The notes under the pieces: generated by a model
What the model was told of the DNA's origin: nothing
What the model saw: only the letters and a program-made list of their open reading frames with translations
Databases searched by the model: none
Position numbers and translations under genes: made by a program
Shown here: one piece after another, positions 27,523-36,800 of the stretch
Numbering within the stretch: the first letter of the stretch is position 1
Layout of the letters: each line of letters starts with the position of its first letter
Origin: Hydrogenophilales bacterium 28-61-23
Lineage (GTDB): Bacteria > Pseudomonadota > Gammaproteobacteria > Burkholderiales > Thiobacillaceae
Reading direction: 5' to 3'
DNA: 64,000 bases
Assembly (NCBI GenBank): GCA_002281555.1
Contig: NCGJ01000012.1
Location: 31,373 to 95,372, forward strand

Positions 27523-29016
27523 TCACCGCTTGCGCAGCTTCAAGCCGGCTTCGATCCGGTCGCACAGGGTTTGCAGAATCTTGATGCGGGCGTAGTTCTT
27601 GTCGTTGGCGGGGACCAGCGTCCAGGGAGCGATTTCCGTGCTGGTGCGGTCGACCATGTCGCATACCGCTTGCTCGTATGCGGGCCATTTTTCCCGGTTG
27701 CGCCAGTCTTCCTGGGTGATTTTGTAGCGCTTGAAGCCGGTGTTCTCGCGTTCCTGAAAGCGTTTCAGTTGTTCTTCCTGGCTGACTGCCAGCCAGAACT
27801 TCACCAGCACGATGTTCTGCTCCACCAGTTGCGTCTCGAAATCGTTGATTTCGCTGTAGGCGCGCATCCAGTCGTATTCCGCGCAATAGCCCTCGACCCG
27901 TTCGACCAGGACGCGGCCGTACCAGGAACGGTCGAACAAGGTCAGGCGGCCGCGCCTGGGCAGGTGACGCCAGAAACGCCACAAATACGGCTGCGCTTTT
28001 TCTTCGTCGGTCGGCGCGGCGATCGGTATCACCTGATAACGGCGCGCATCGAGTGCGCCGGTGATCCGGCGTATGCCGCCACCTTTGCCGGCGGCGTCGT
28101 TGCCTTCAAATACGCAGACGACGGAGATGTCGCCGAAGCGGCGATGTCGCGTGAGCAGGTTCAATCGGCCTTGCAGTTGTTCAAGCTGGGTCTGATAACG
28201 CGGTTTGTCGAGACTGGCGCTGAGATCGAGCGCTTTCAACAGATGCAGGTTGTCGACGGCGACCGGCAGTGGCGGCGCGGGCAATGAGAGAACCGGAGCG
28301 GCCCGTTGTTCGAGTCGCTGACGCAGGTTCTGCAGCAGGATCTGGCCGACAGTCAGACTGCGATAGCGTTCGTCCTCGCCTTCGATGATGTACCAGGGCG
28401 CATGCGCGGTGCTGCTGATGCGCAGGACTTTCGAGCTGACTCTGAAAAATTTGTCGTAGCGCGAGAAGTGTTCCCAATCGCGCTCGGTCACCCGCCAGCG
28501 TGTGCGTGGGTCTTTGGACAAGGCTTTCAGACGCTTTTCTTGGCGATCCTTGGATAGATGGAACCAGAACTTGAGCACCAGCGCGCCTTCGTCGACCAGC
28601 ATGCGTTCAAAGCGTACATTCCGGGCGATGGCTCGATCCAGCCCGGCATTCTTGATGCGGTCATAGACCCGGTCGATCAACGGCAGGCTGTACCAGGAAC
28701 CCATGAATACCCCGGTTTCCCCTTTCGGCGGCAAAGCCCGCCAGAAGCGCCACATCGGCGGGCGTTCGCGCTCTTCGTCGGAAGGCTCGCCCATGCCATG
28801 GGTTTCGATATGGCGCGGGTCCAGCCATTGGTTGAGCAATCCAACCGTTTCACTGCGGCCGGCGCCATCGACGCCGCCTATCAGAATCACCACGGGAAAC
28901 GCGCCGCTGCTGGATAAATCGTATTGCGCTTCGAGCAATGCCTCTCGCAAGGCGGGAAGCTGCTTTTCGTAGCTGGCTTTATCGACTTTATGGCCGATCT
29001 CGGCAGATTCGAACAT
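27523..29016 (-). CDS. pap: Polyphosphate:AMP phosphotransferase (PPK2 class II)
   Basis: A 497-residue protein made of two fused PPK2 domains. Each has its own Walker A: GGVDGAGRSE near residue 47 and FEGNDAAGKGGG near 300; lid segments RFWRALPPKG and RFWRHLPRRG, and the SWYSLPLI/SWYGRVLVERVEG motifs also repeat. Two-domain PPK2 enzymes phosphorylate AMP to ADP using polyphosphate. In the N-terminal copy the P-loop Lys is replaced (GAGRSE), as expected if only the C-terminal half is catalytic. ATG 29016 is chosen because residues upstream of it derive from a dispersed repeat. It stands alone on the minus strand. Confidence 0.93.
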   Translation of the reverse strand: MFESAEIGHKVDKASYEKQLPALREALLEAQYDLSSSGAFPVVILIGGVDGAGRSETVGLLNQWLDPRHIETHGMGEPSDEERERPPMWRFWRALPPKGETGVFMGSWYSLPLIDRVYDRIKNAGLDRAIARNVRFERMLVDEGALVLKFWFHLSKDRQEKRLKALSKDPRTRWRVTERDWEHFSRYDKFFRVSSKVLRISSTAHAPWYIIEGEDERYRSLTVGQILLQNLRQRLEQRAAPVLSLPAPPLPVAVDNLHLLKALDLSASLDKPRYQTQLEQLQGRLNLLTRHRRFGDISVVCVFEGNDAAGKGGGIRRITGALDARRYQVIPIAAPTDEEKAQPYLWRFWRHLPRRGRLTLFDRSWYGRVLVERVEGYCAEYDWMRAYSEINDFETQLVEQNIVLVKFWLAVSQEEQLKRFQERENTGFKRYKITQEDWRNREKWPAYEQAVCDMVDRTSTEIAPWTLVPANDKNYARIKILQTLCDRIEAGLKLRKR

Positions 29017-29064
29017 GGTGTCTCCTTGTGCAGCCTCAGCTTGGCGTCGCCAGCCAACACGGCA

Positions 29065-29086
29065 GTTTGAGTGTGGAGGCGGCAAG
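29065..29086. repeat. 22-bp dispersed repeat, copy 1
   Basis: The 22 bases from 29065 (gtttgagtgtgg then aggcggcaag) are identical to 38634-38655. Both copies are intergenic. This one is followed by a small hairpin, ggcggcaagggattgccgccc, upstream of the phosphotransferase gene. Confidence 0.8.
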
Positions 29087-29126
29087 GGATTGCCGCCCGT
29101 CCTTCACGCGGCGGGGGTTGGCCGCC

Positions 29127-30209
29127 TTATTTCGAGTAGTAAAGGAAGTTGGCGTAAGACGCTTCGGCGACCTTGAACCATTGGATTTCCATATCGCGGA
29201 ATTTTTTCCATTCGGTGTAGATGCGCGCGAAAGCCGGATTCTTCCTGGCTTCCTCGTCATACATGGCAAAGGCGGTTTTCTTTGCCGCTTCCATGATGTC
29301 TTTTGGGAAGGCGTGCAACTGGGCGCCCTGCTTGATCAGCCGCATCATGGCTTGCGGGTTTTTGTAGTCATATTCCGCCAGCATGTTGACGTTGGCTTCG
29401 ACGCAGGCGGTCTCAAACGCCGCCTTGTAGGCCTCGGGCAGCGCGTTCCATTTGTCGAGGTTGACGTAGAACGAGAGCTGCGGGCCGCCTTCCCACCAAC
29501 CCGGGTAGTAATAGTGTTTGGCGATTTTGTGGAAGCCGAGTTTTTCATCGTCGTAAGGTCCCACCCACTCGGCTGCATCGATCGCGCCGCGTTCCAGCGA
29601 AGGGTAAATATCGCCGCCGGCCAGGGTTTGCGGCACCGCGCCCAGTCTGGCCATGATCTGGCCGCCGATGCCGGGAATGCGCATCTTCAAACCCTTGATG
29701 TCGGCCAGCGACTTGATTTCCTTGCGGAACCAGCCGCCCATCTGTACGCCGGTATTGCCGCCGGGAAACTGGACGATGTTGTATTGCTTGAACAACTCGC
29801 GCATCAGCTTGATGCCGCCGCCGAAGTACATCCAGGCGTTCTGTTGCCGCGCGGTCAGGCCGAAGGGCAGGGCGCAATCGAAGGCGAACGCCATGTTCTT
29901 GCCGACGTAGTAATAGCTCGCGGAATGGCCGCATTCGACGGTGCCGTTCTGAACCGCATCGAGCACCTGCAAGCCCGGCACCAGTTCGCCGCCGGCATGC
30001 ACACGCAATTGAAACTTGCCGTCGGTGATCTTGTTCAGCCGGTCGGCGAGGATTTCCGAAGCGCCGTAAATGGTGTCCAGGCTCTTCGGAAAACTGGAGG
30101 CCAGATGCCATTTGATGGCCGGGCCATCGGAAAAGGCCTTGGGCGCCAGCGCGGCGGCGGAAACGCCCAAACCGGCGCCGGCGGATTTCAGAAAAGTACG
30201 TCGTTGCAT
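29127..30209 (-). CDS. TRAP transporter substrate-binding protein (DctP family), Tat-exported
   Basis: A 360-residue periplasmic binding protein. The N-terminus MQRRTFLKSAGAGLG is a twin-arginine signal. The mature part follows the DctP pattern: WHLASSFPKSLDTIYGA, RVHAGGELVPGLQVLDAV, the conserved Arg region LKMRIPGIGGQIM with AVPQTLAGGDIYPSLERGAIDAAEW, and YYYPGWWEGGP. It resembles the alpha-keto acid/TakP subgroup. No DctQ or DctM genes adjoin it, so its membrane partners are elsewhere or it acts alone as a sensor-type receptor. The ligand is unknown. Confidence 0.88.
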   Translation of the reverse strand: MQRRTFLKSAGAGLGVSAAALAPKAFSDGPAIKWHLASSFPKSLDTIYGASEILADRLNKITDGKFQLRVHAGGELVPGLQVLDAVQNGTVECGHSASYYYVGKNMAFAFDCALPFGLTARQQNAWMYFGGGIKLMRELFKQYNIVQFPGGNTGVQMGGWFRKEIKSLADIKGLKMRIPGIGGQIMARLGAVPQTLAGGDIYPSLERGAIDAAEWVGPYDDEKLGFHKIAKHYYYPGWWEGGPQLSFYVNLDKWNALPEAYKAAFETACVEANVNMLAEYDYKNPQAMMRLIKQGAQLHAFPKDIMEAAKKTAFAMYDEEARKNPAFARIYTEWKKFRDMEIQWFKVAEASYANFLYYSK

Positions 30210-30229
30210 GGGAATCCTCGAAATAGGGG

Positions 30230-30667
30230 TTATGGATGCTTCAGGTTTGGACGTATCCGCACGATGACCTCGATGCTTTCCGCCATCATGCCGCGCGGCA
30301 GTGTGGGCAGTCCGGCTATTTGCAGCATTTCGGCCGGAATGTCGGTCAATTCGCCGCTCGCCAAGTTGTAAAAGTGATGATGCGGCGCGGTGTTGGGGTC
30401 GTAAAAAACCTTGCTGGGATCGACGATGACCTCACGCACCAGGCCCCGCGCCAGAAACAGCTTCAGGGTGTTGTAGACGGTCGCTTTCGAGGTTTCGCTA
30501 TGGTGCATATTCACCGTGGCCAGAATCCGGTCGGCCGATTGATGCTCGCAACGCGAAAACAGGGCGTTGGCAATTTCAATGCGCTGATGTGTGGGGGCGA
30601 TACCGTGCGAGCGGAGGCGTTCGGACAGCGTCGCGCGGGAGAGAGTCGTTTGTCTGGGATCGGGCAT
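30230..30667 (-). CDS. Fur-family transcriptional regulator
   Basis: A 145-residue Fur-family repressor: winged helix with RLRSHGIAPTHQRIEIANAL and SKATVYNTLKLFLARGLV, then the dimerisation/metal domain with DPNTAPHHHFYNLASGELTDI near residue 85. The HHHFYN motif and the lack of any C-terminal CxxC structural-zinc pairs point to an Irr- or PerR-like member rather than classical Fur. It may answer to iron, heme or peroxide. It lies 20 bases upstream of the TRAP binding protein on the same strand and diverges from the pilin operon. Confidence 0.88.
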   Translation of the reverse strand: MPDPRQTTLSRATLSERLRSHGIAPTHQRIEIANALFSRCEHQSADRILATVNMHHSETSKATVYNTLKLFLARGLVREVIVDPSKVFYDPNTAPHHHFYNLASGELTDIPAEMLQIAGLPTLPRGMMAESIEVIVRIRPNLKHP

Positions 30668-30929
30668 CGCAAACGGGATATGGCAATGGGGTAATGAATA
30701 TTGTAAGGGGGGATGTATGGCGTGTAATTCGGATTTTATGGTTGGAGAGCGTTGTCGCTATCGTGCGCTATCGCTATACAGGCGACCTTGTGAAGATTCT
30801 GGCGCTGCGCCACCACAATGACGTGGGGTTTTGATCCGCCGAATTGACAAGCTGGTATTCGATGCGCCCATTGATGCAAACAAAACGGCCGTTCGTCGCC
30901 GTTGGCCACTACTCAATGAGAAACTCACT

Positions 30930-31538
30930 ATGCTTGACACAAACCACTCGCGGGACGACGTTTTGAACGCCTATTCATCGCATGCCTCCGTTGTAATGCC
31001 GCCGCCGAGCGCGGGCCGATCCGGTCCGCGTCGCCGGTCTGGCTTTACGCTCATCGAACTGATGGTGACGATCAGCATCGTGGCGATCATGGCGACGATA
31101 GCGGTGCCCAGTTTCATCGAATTAATCCGCAACAGCCGGCTGACTAGTCAGGCCAATGATTTTGTCTTGGCCCTGATGTATGCCAAAAGTGAAGCCATAA
31201 AGCGCGTTCAGTCTGTCGTCGTGTGCAGCAGTTCAAATGGAACGAGTTGTGCAGGATCAACCAGTTGGGAGCAGGGTTGGATCGTTTATCAGGATGCAGA
31301 TGGAGATGGCACTGCGGATGCGGGAGAAATCATGCGAGTGTGGTCTGCACTTGGAGGCGGTAACACACTACGTACAGGCGCAAGAACCAGCCTCACTTTC
31401 CAGAACACTGGCTTCAGCATCGGTTCCAATTCCACTTTCAATCTGTGCGATGCACGCGGCGTCGCCAATGGTAGAAATGTTGTTCTTTCCCCTCTGGGTC
31501 GGGTAACCACCACGACCCCAGCGAGCGCATGTCCATGA
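30930..31538 (+). CDS. fimT: Minor pilin FimT/GspH-like
   Basis: A type IV minor pilin (202 residues from ATG 30930). The prepilin site is RRRSG followed by FTLIELMVTISIVAIMATIAVPSF, with Glu5 intact, and a GspH-type C-terminal domain follows with four Cys. From 30930 the leader would be 38 residues, unusually long; ATG 30996 gives a 16-residue leader and is an equally good start. Neither has a strong ribosome site. It is the first gene of a minor pilin operon fimT-pilV-pilW-pilX-x-pilY1-pilE, and overlaps pilV by ten bases. Confidence 0.87.
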   Translation: MLDTNHSRDDVLNAYSSHASVVMPPPSAGRSGPRRRSGFTLIELMVTISIVAIMATIAVPSFIELIRNSRLTSQANDFVLALMYAKSEAIKRVQSVVVCSSSNGTSCAGSTSWEQGWIVYQDADGDGTADAGEIMRVWSALGGGNTLRTGARTSLTFQNTGFSIGSNSTFNLCDARGVANGRNVVLSPLGRVTTTTPASACP

Positions 31539-32074
31539 TTAGGCAAGCAAAATCACCCGTCACATCTCTCCATTCGTTGGGACTTCAAACTGGCTTCTCG
31601 CTGCTCGAAGTCCTGGTCGCCATGGTTGTGCTGTCCATCGGCCTGCTTGGCCTGGCCGCCTTGCAGGCGGTCAGCCTGAACAACAACCAGATCGCCTATT
31701 ACCGATCCATTGCATCGCAGCAGGCTTATGACATGGCGGACCGGATGCGGGCTAATCTGGCCGGAATCTCAGCCGGGAACTATGACAATCTGACCGCGAC
31801 GCTCCCTGCCGATCCGGGCTGTATCGCTAGCGGCACAAGCGGTTGCACTGTTCTTGCCAATGTTGCCGTCACTGACCATTTCCAATGGCTTACCAACAAT
31901 GCGGCCACTCTGCCGGCCGGCTCGGGTTTGGTGCGTTGTGTCAGAGGCCCGGCGGCAACGTGTGCAACCAACGATGCCAACTCCAACCGGATATTCGACA
32001 TCACAGTGTCATGGACTGAAAAAACGGCTGCCGGCAATGCTAATCAAAGCTTCGTTACAAGGTTTGTGCCATGA
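31529..32074 (+). CDS. pilV: Minor pilin PilV
   Basis: A 181-residue minor pilin. The leader ends LQTG and is followed by FSLLEVLVAMVVLSIGLLGLAA, the PilV signature, with YRSIASQQAYDMADRMRAN after the helix. PilV primes pilus assembly at the inner membrane with PilW, PilX and FimT. The ATG lies within the end of fimT (ten-base overlap) and the stop overlaps the pilW start (ATGA). A second ATG at 31535 is possible. Confidence 0.92.
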   Translation: MSMIRQAKSPVTSLHSLGLQTGFSLLEVLVAMVVLSIGLLGLAALQAVSLNNNQIAYYRSIASQQAYDMADRMRANLAGISAGNYDNLTATLPADPGCIASGTSGCTVLANVAVTDHFQWLTNNAATLPAGSGLVRCVRGPAATCATNDANSNRIFDITVSWTEKTAAGNANQSFVTRFVP

Positions 32075-32925
32075 GTAGCGTCATGTTGCAGCCACGCTGC
32101 TGTTCCCGACTGGCCGGCAAGTCAAATACCAGAATTGCGCAGGCCGGCGTGACGCTGCTTGAACTCATGATTGCGCTCAGTCTCGGCCTGCTGCTGCTGG
32201 CCGGCATTGGCTCGATTTTCGTGGGTAGCAACCAGACTTATCGCGTGCAGGAACAAAATGCCCGCATTCAGGAAAGTGGACGTTACGCACTGGAAGTCAT
32301 TGGACGCAGCCTGCGCCAGGCGGGTTATGCCGATGTCCCTCTCAGCCCACTTTCCTCCAAGACCGGATTCACTGGCACCGCAATCGATGGTTTGAATACT
32401 GTTTGCCCAACCGCTACTCCTTTAACAGACGTCATCACCGTGCAGTACGACGGCATCGTCGGCGAACAGGATTGCCAGGGCGACAACATTACGGCGGGGC
32501 AGTTTGTCCAACACACTTTTTTTGTCGAAAACAATGCGTTGCGTTGCGATGCGACCCGCAACACCACAGCACCGACTCCACCCACTGCCTGCCCTGTTGC
32601 AGGATCAGGTGAAGTAATGGTGCCCAGCGCTGAAGACCTGCAGATAATTTATGGCGTCGATACCGATGGCAATCAATCCGCCAATCTGTACTCGGCAGCC
32701 CCGACCGCCGCCCAGTGGCCCAATGTAGTCAGCGCGCGCGTCTGCGTGCTGATCCGATCGGAAGATCAAGGCATTACCACATCGGCGCAAAAATTCCTTA
32801 ATTGCGCGGGTGCATTGGGTACGGCTACCGGGGCTGCCGCGTTCACACAAGCGGCCGACAGCCGATTGCGCCGGGCCTTTGTGGCGACCTTCAATTTACG
32901 CAATCGCGTCACCAATACGCAGTGA
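32071..32925 (+). CDS. pilW: Minor pilin PilW
   Basis: A 284-residue minor pilin. A 26-residue leader ends AQAG before VTLLELMIALSLGLLLLAGIG; QEQNARIQESGRYALEVIGRSLRQAGY is the conserved PilW patch next to the helix. The C-terminal domain has several Cys, probably paired in the periplasm. It overlaps pilV by four bases; pilX starts ten bases downstream. Confidence 0.92.
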   Translation: MSSVMLQPRCCSRLAGKSNTRIAQAGVTLLELMIALSLGLLLLAGIGSIFVGSNQTYRVQEQNARIQESGRYALEVIGRSLRQAGYADVPLSPLSSKTGFTGTAIDGLNTVCPTATPLTDVITVQYDGIVGEQDCQGDNITAGQFVQHTFFVENNALRCDATRNTTAPTPPTACPVAGSGEVMVPSAEDLQIIYGVDTDGNQSANLYSAAPTAAQWPNVVSARVCVLIRSEDQGITTSAQKFLNCAGALGTATGAAAFTQAADSRLRRAFVATFNLRNRVTNTQ

Positions 32926-32935
32926 GGTGAAGTTG

Positions 32936-33523
32936 ATGAGCCGCCAACCCATTCCTCGCCCCCTTGTTTGTCAATCAGGCGCCGCGCTGATTACCGGTCT
33001 GATCTTCCTGGTAGTGCTATCCATGATCGGCGTGACCGCCACGCGCATGTCCACTCTGGAAGAACGTATGTCCGGCAACATGCGGGATCGTTCAGTTGCC
33101 ATGCAGGCTGCGGAAATGGCTCTGCGCGATGCGGAACGGGACATCAGAAATGCTGTGGCCACTAGGGCCCGCGGCGTATCCGGTGTATTTCCGATTGGCA
33201 CGCCGGACTGTGCTGGTTCTGGTGCCGCCAACGACAATGGCGTATGCGATAACGGGGTTGCAGGCTACACCGTCTCTCTTTGGTCCAGCGCAGCCGGCGG
33301 TCACCCGGAATACTGGAATGACGGCGCAGCCAACAGTGTCGGATATGGCGACTTCACGGACGCGCCGGACATAACAGGCCTTTCGGTTCAACCGCGTTAC
33401 ATTCTGGAGCGATTCGTGAAGGATTTCGGTGGCAAGGTCTATTACTACCGGATTACCGCTCGCGCGCAGGGCCTCAATGCAAATACCGTCGTATGGCTGC
33501 AGGAAACCTACCGAGCCAACTGA
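32936..33523 (+). CDS. pilX: Pilus assembly protein PilX
   Basis: A 195-residue PilX. The N-terminus MSRQPIPRPLVCQSG then AALITGLIFLVVLSMIGVTATRMS lacks the Glu5 of true pilins, as usual in PilX, and TLEERMSGNMRDRSVAMQAAEMALRDAER is the family signature. ATG 32936 is set by the ribosome site aggtga just upstream; an open frame further upstream lies inside pilW and was rejected. PilX works with PilY1 at the pilus tip. Confidence 0.92.
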   Translation: MSRQPIPRPLVCQSGAALITGLIFLVVLSMIGVTATRMSTLEERMSGNMRDRSVAMQAAEMALRDAERDIRNAVATRARGVSGVFPIGTPDCAGSGAANDNGVCDNGVAGYTVSLWSSAAGGHPEYWNDGAANSVGYGDFTDAPDITGLSVQPRYILERFVKDFGGKVYYYRITARAQGLNANTVVWLQETYRAN

Positions 33524-33545
33524 AGCTAGATTTTGGAGGTGGCAA

Positions 33546-33866
33546 ATGAAGACGCATCTTTCACACTGGGCATTGGGAACACTGCTTTGGCTGGCGACCA
33601 TCTATCCGGTCTTGGCTGATTCAATAATTGTCGGCAATGTGCCCAGAATTACTGTTAAACAGGTAGAGATCGACGGTGTTTCTTATCCGCTGTTAAAGGG
33701 GGATTCACAGAATATGCGTGCCACATCCGAAACGGCTACCGAGTGTTGGTCAAAGTATCGGACGACGTGTGGCACCCTTGCGGGTATCGGTTATATCGAT
33801 AAAGCCAGCGTCACTATTCAGAATGGAATTGCGATTCGCGTCGAAGTACTGGAACTCAAGCAATAG
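33546..33866 (+). CDS. Small secreted protein in the pilin operon, unknown function
   Basis: A 106-residue protein with a signal peptide (HWALGTLLWLATIYPVLA). The mature ~80 residues (from DSIIVGNVPRITV) have two Cys (TECWSKYRTTCGTL) spaced for a disulfide and otherwise look like a small beta-rich domain. A strong ribosome site (ggaggt, six bases before ATG 33546) shows it is expressed. It sits between pilX and pilY1, 19 bases before the latter. No family was recognised; a role as a periplasmic or tip accessory of PilY1 is inferred from position only. Confidence 0.72.
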   Translation: MKTHLSHWALGTLLWLATIYPVLADSIIVGNVPRITVKQVEIDGVSYPLLKGDSQNMRATSETATECWSKYRTTCGTLAGIGYIDKASVTIQNGIAIRVEVLELKQ

Positions 33867-33885
33867 TTATTAAAGGGGAAACGAC

Positions 33886-36800
33886 ATGAAAGCACTATGG
33901 CGTATTGGATTTTTATTAGCAGGATTGAGTTGTTTATTTGGAAACCCAGTCCATTCTGCGCCTATAGACATTTCCAATTTCCCGCTCTTCCTCACCAATC
34001 GGGTCAATCCGAATGTCCTGTTCGATATGTCGATTGAAAGTCCGATGGTCGGCGCTGCCTATAACGATCAGCCTGACACGGCTTCGGGGTGTACAGGTCG
34101 CCCGGCCACAGAGGCAGAGGGGGCCAGTACCAGAAACATCGGCACGTGCTATTTCAAGACGCGTACTTATCTGGGTTATTTCGAACCGACCAAGTGTTAC
34201 ACATACTCCAGCAATAGATTCAACCCGGTATCGGGCAAGACCTATGTCATTGGTTCTTCAGCGACTTGCAGTGGCGATTGGAGTGGCAACCTGCTGAACT
34301 GGGCCACCATGACCGCAATCGATGAGTTTCGCTGGGCGCTGACTGGTGGGCATCGGAGTTCGGATACGTCCGCGCTGACCGTATTGCAGCGCGCAAATCA
34401 AACGTTGGGCAAAGGCCATAGTTGGTTTCCAGTAAAAAAAATCGGTGCCGCCATCGCGCCAGGCAATGTGGACACTGGCACCGTCACGCCGTATTCCGAT
34501 GCCGTGCTTTATATCTATAGCCATGGTGTACAGCTTGATGTGGGTACGACGATCGCCGCCAGCGAAAAATTTACCAATCGCAATGCCAGGGCCAAGGTGT
34601 GCGATACCACTGCGGGTCTGGAAACCAACTGCAAGGCTTACGGCACCAGTAACAAGCCGGTAGGATTGATCCAGAACAACGCGGACAAAATGCGCTTCTC
34701 ACTCACCAGTTATCTCCGGGATAGCACTCAAAGCCGTGACGGAGGGGTGCTACGATCCAAGATGAAATACACCGGACCATACAAATATGTAATTGGTACC
34801 GGTTCAGTGGCTAACTCGAACAAAGAATGGAGCGAGACCGACGGTACTTTCTTCACCGATCCGGATGCCACGGAATCGGCGGCAAGTGGAGTCACCAATA
34901 GCGGAATCATCAACTACATCAATAAATTCGGTGGCAGTGGCTATAAGGATTCAGATCCAGCCGGTGAACTTTATTACGAAGCTCTGCGTTATTTCAAAAA
35001 CTTGGGGCGCACACCGGAATACAGCAGCGTCAATACCGATGGAACCGGCGGTATTATTGGTAGCGGCGATGCGAAGCTGGACGGTTTTCCCATCATTACC
35101 ACTTGGGATGACCCCATCCAGGCCTGGTGCCAGAAGAATTTCATTGTCGGCATCAACGATGCCAATCCCTGGCTGGACAAGAAATTACCGGGCACCTATT
35201 TCACCTGCGACAAGGCAGGCACAACGGGAATGCCGGGCAGCTTTACCGCCACAGATTGCGGCCCTCCGAGCAATCCCGATGGCGACATTAATGTCACGAC
35301 ATTGACCAATACTGTGGGAACGATGGAGCTGCTCAATGGCGCCACTTGGCAAAATACCGGTACATGGACCAGTGGGGCAGCGTCCGGCACCAATGATTCA
35401 GTTGGTTATTTTTCTGGCGATACCAATCCAAATTCTTGCACGGCAACCAAAACCATTACCAACTTGGGTGAGGTCATGGGTACCTGCCCTGCGCCACAAA
35501 AAGAAAATTCCTATTACATCGCTGGCTTGGCCCATTACGCCAATACGCAGGATATCCGCTCAGACCTGACCGGAAAACAAACGATCGCTACCTACATGAT
35601 TGACACCCAGGAGTACAACAGCAATCCTCTGGACGGGGCGAAGAACATGCTGTGGCTGACGGGAAAATACGGCGGCTTCATCGACAGCAACAGCGATGGC
35701 AACCCCAATATCTCCAGCAATGGAAGTACCAGTTCCGAATGGGATAGCGATGGCGACGGCGTACCCGACAATTATGTGTTGGCAACCCAGCCTGATAAAT
35801 TGGTCGACGGCTTAAAAAACGCATTTGCCGACATCATAAAGCGCACCGGTTCCGCGTCTTCCGTGGCGACCAGTACTACCGAACTGAAAGCCGGGAGCCG
35901 CTATTTTCTTGCCCAATTTGCGAGTGAAGAATGGAGTGGCACCTTGCTTTCCACTGTCCTTACAACTGGGACTCAGGAATGGGATGCCGGCACCGTGTTG
36001 AACTCGCAGGTATCGAGTTCGACAGACAGCAGAGTAATAATCACCAAAGGCATCGATACTGTAACTGGGTTGCCAGGCGGAGCGCCTTTTCAATGGTCAA
36101 CTACAGCCCTGACCTCTGCCCAACAAAGCTCTCTCAATGCAGATGAAACAGGAACTGCGGACGCGCGCGGCAGTAATCGGGTCGGGTACTTGCGCGGGCA
36201 TAGCCAGTATGAAGGTGTTGCTGTTGGCACTTTCCGTACAAGACCTACCCGAAAACTCGGCGATATTGTCAACGCCAGCCCATGGTATGTAGGCGCGCCC
36301 GGGGCGGGATACTCGGACGTGGATTACCCGAGCTATGGCACTTTTGTCAGTGATTTCAAAAACCGCTTCCCGGTGGTGTATGTGGGCGCCAACGACGGCA
36401 TGTTGCACGGATTCAATGCCTGCGAGTTGCCGGTATATTCCGGATCACCGTCAACGCTGATTAGCGGCCAGCCCGGTTGCACGACCGCTCTCCAGGGTAA
36501 AGAGGTGTTGGCCTATGTGCCCAGCAAGGTTTATTCCAATTTGAGCTGGTTGATGGCCCAGGCCTATGGCAGCAATTCCAACAACCACAAGTATTTTGTC
36601 GATGGCTCCCCCATGGTGGGCGACGCCTATCTGTCATCCAAGACCAGTTGGCGCAGTGTTCTGGTCGGTGGCCTTAATTCGGGCGGCAAGGCGTTTTATG
36701 CCCTCGACGTCACTAACCCGGCGGATACCACCCTGGCGAGCAAGGGTCCGGTTTTTTCGGAAACCAACGCATCCTCCTTGCTGCTATGGGAATTCACCGA

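Noticed and set aside
30844..30872. Sigma-70 promoter (ttgaca) before fimT
   Set aside because: The -35 box is perfect, but no acceptable -10 box lies 16-18 bases downstream.
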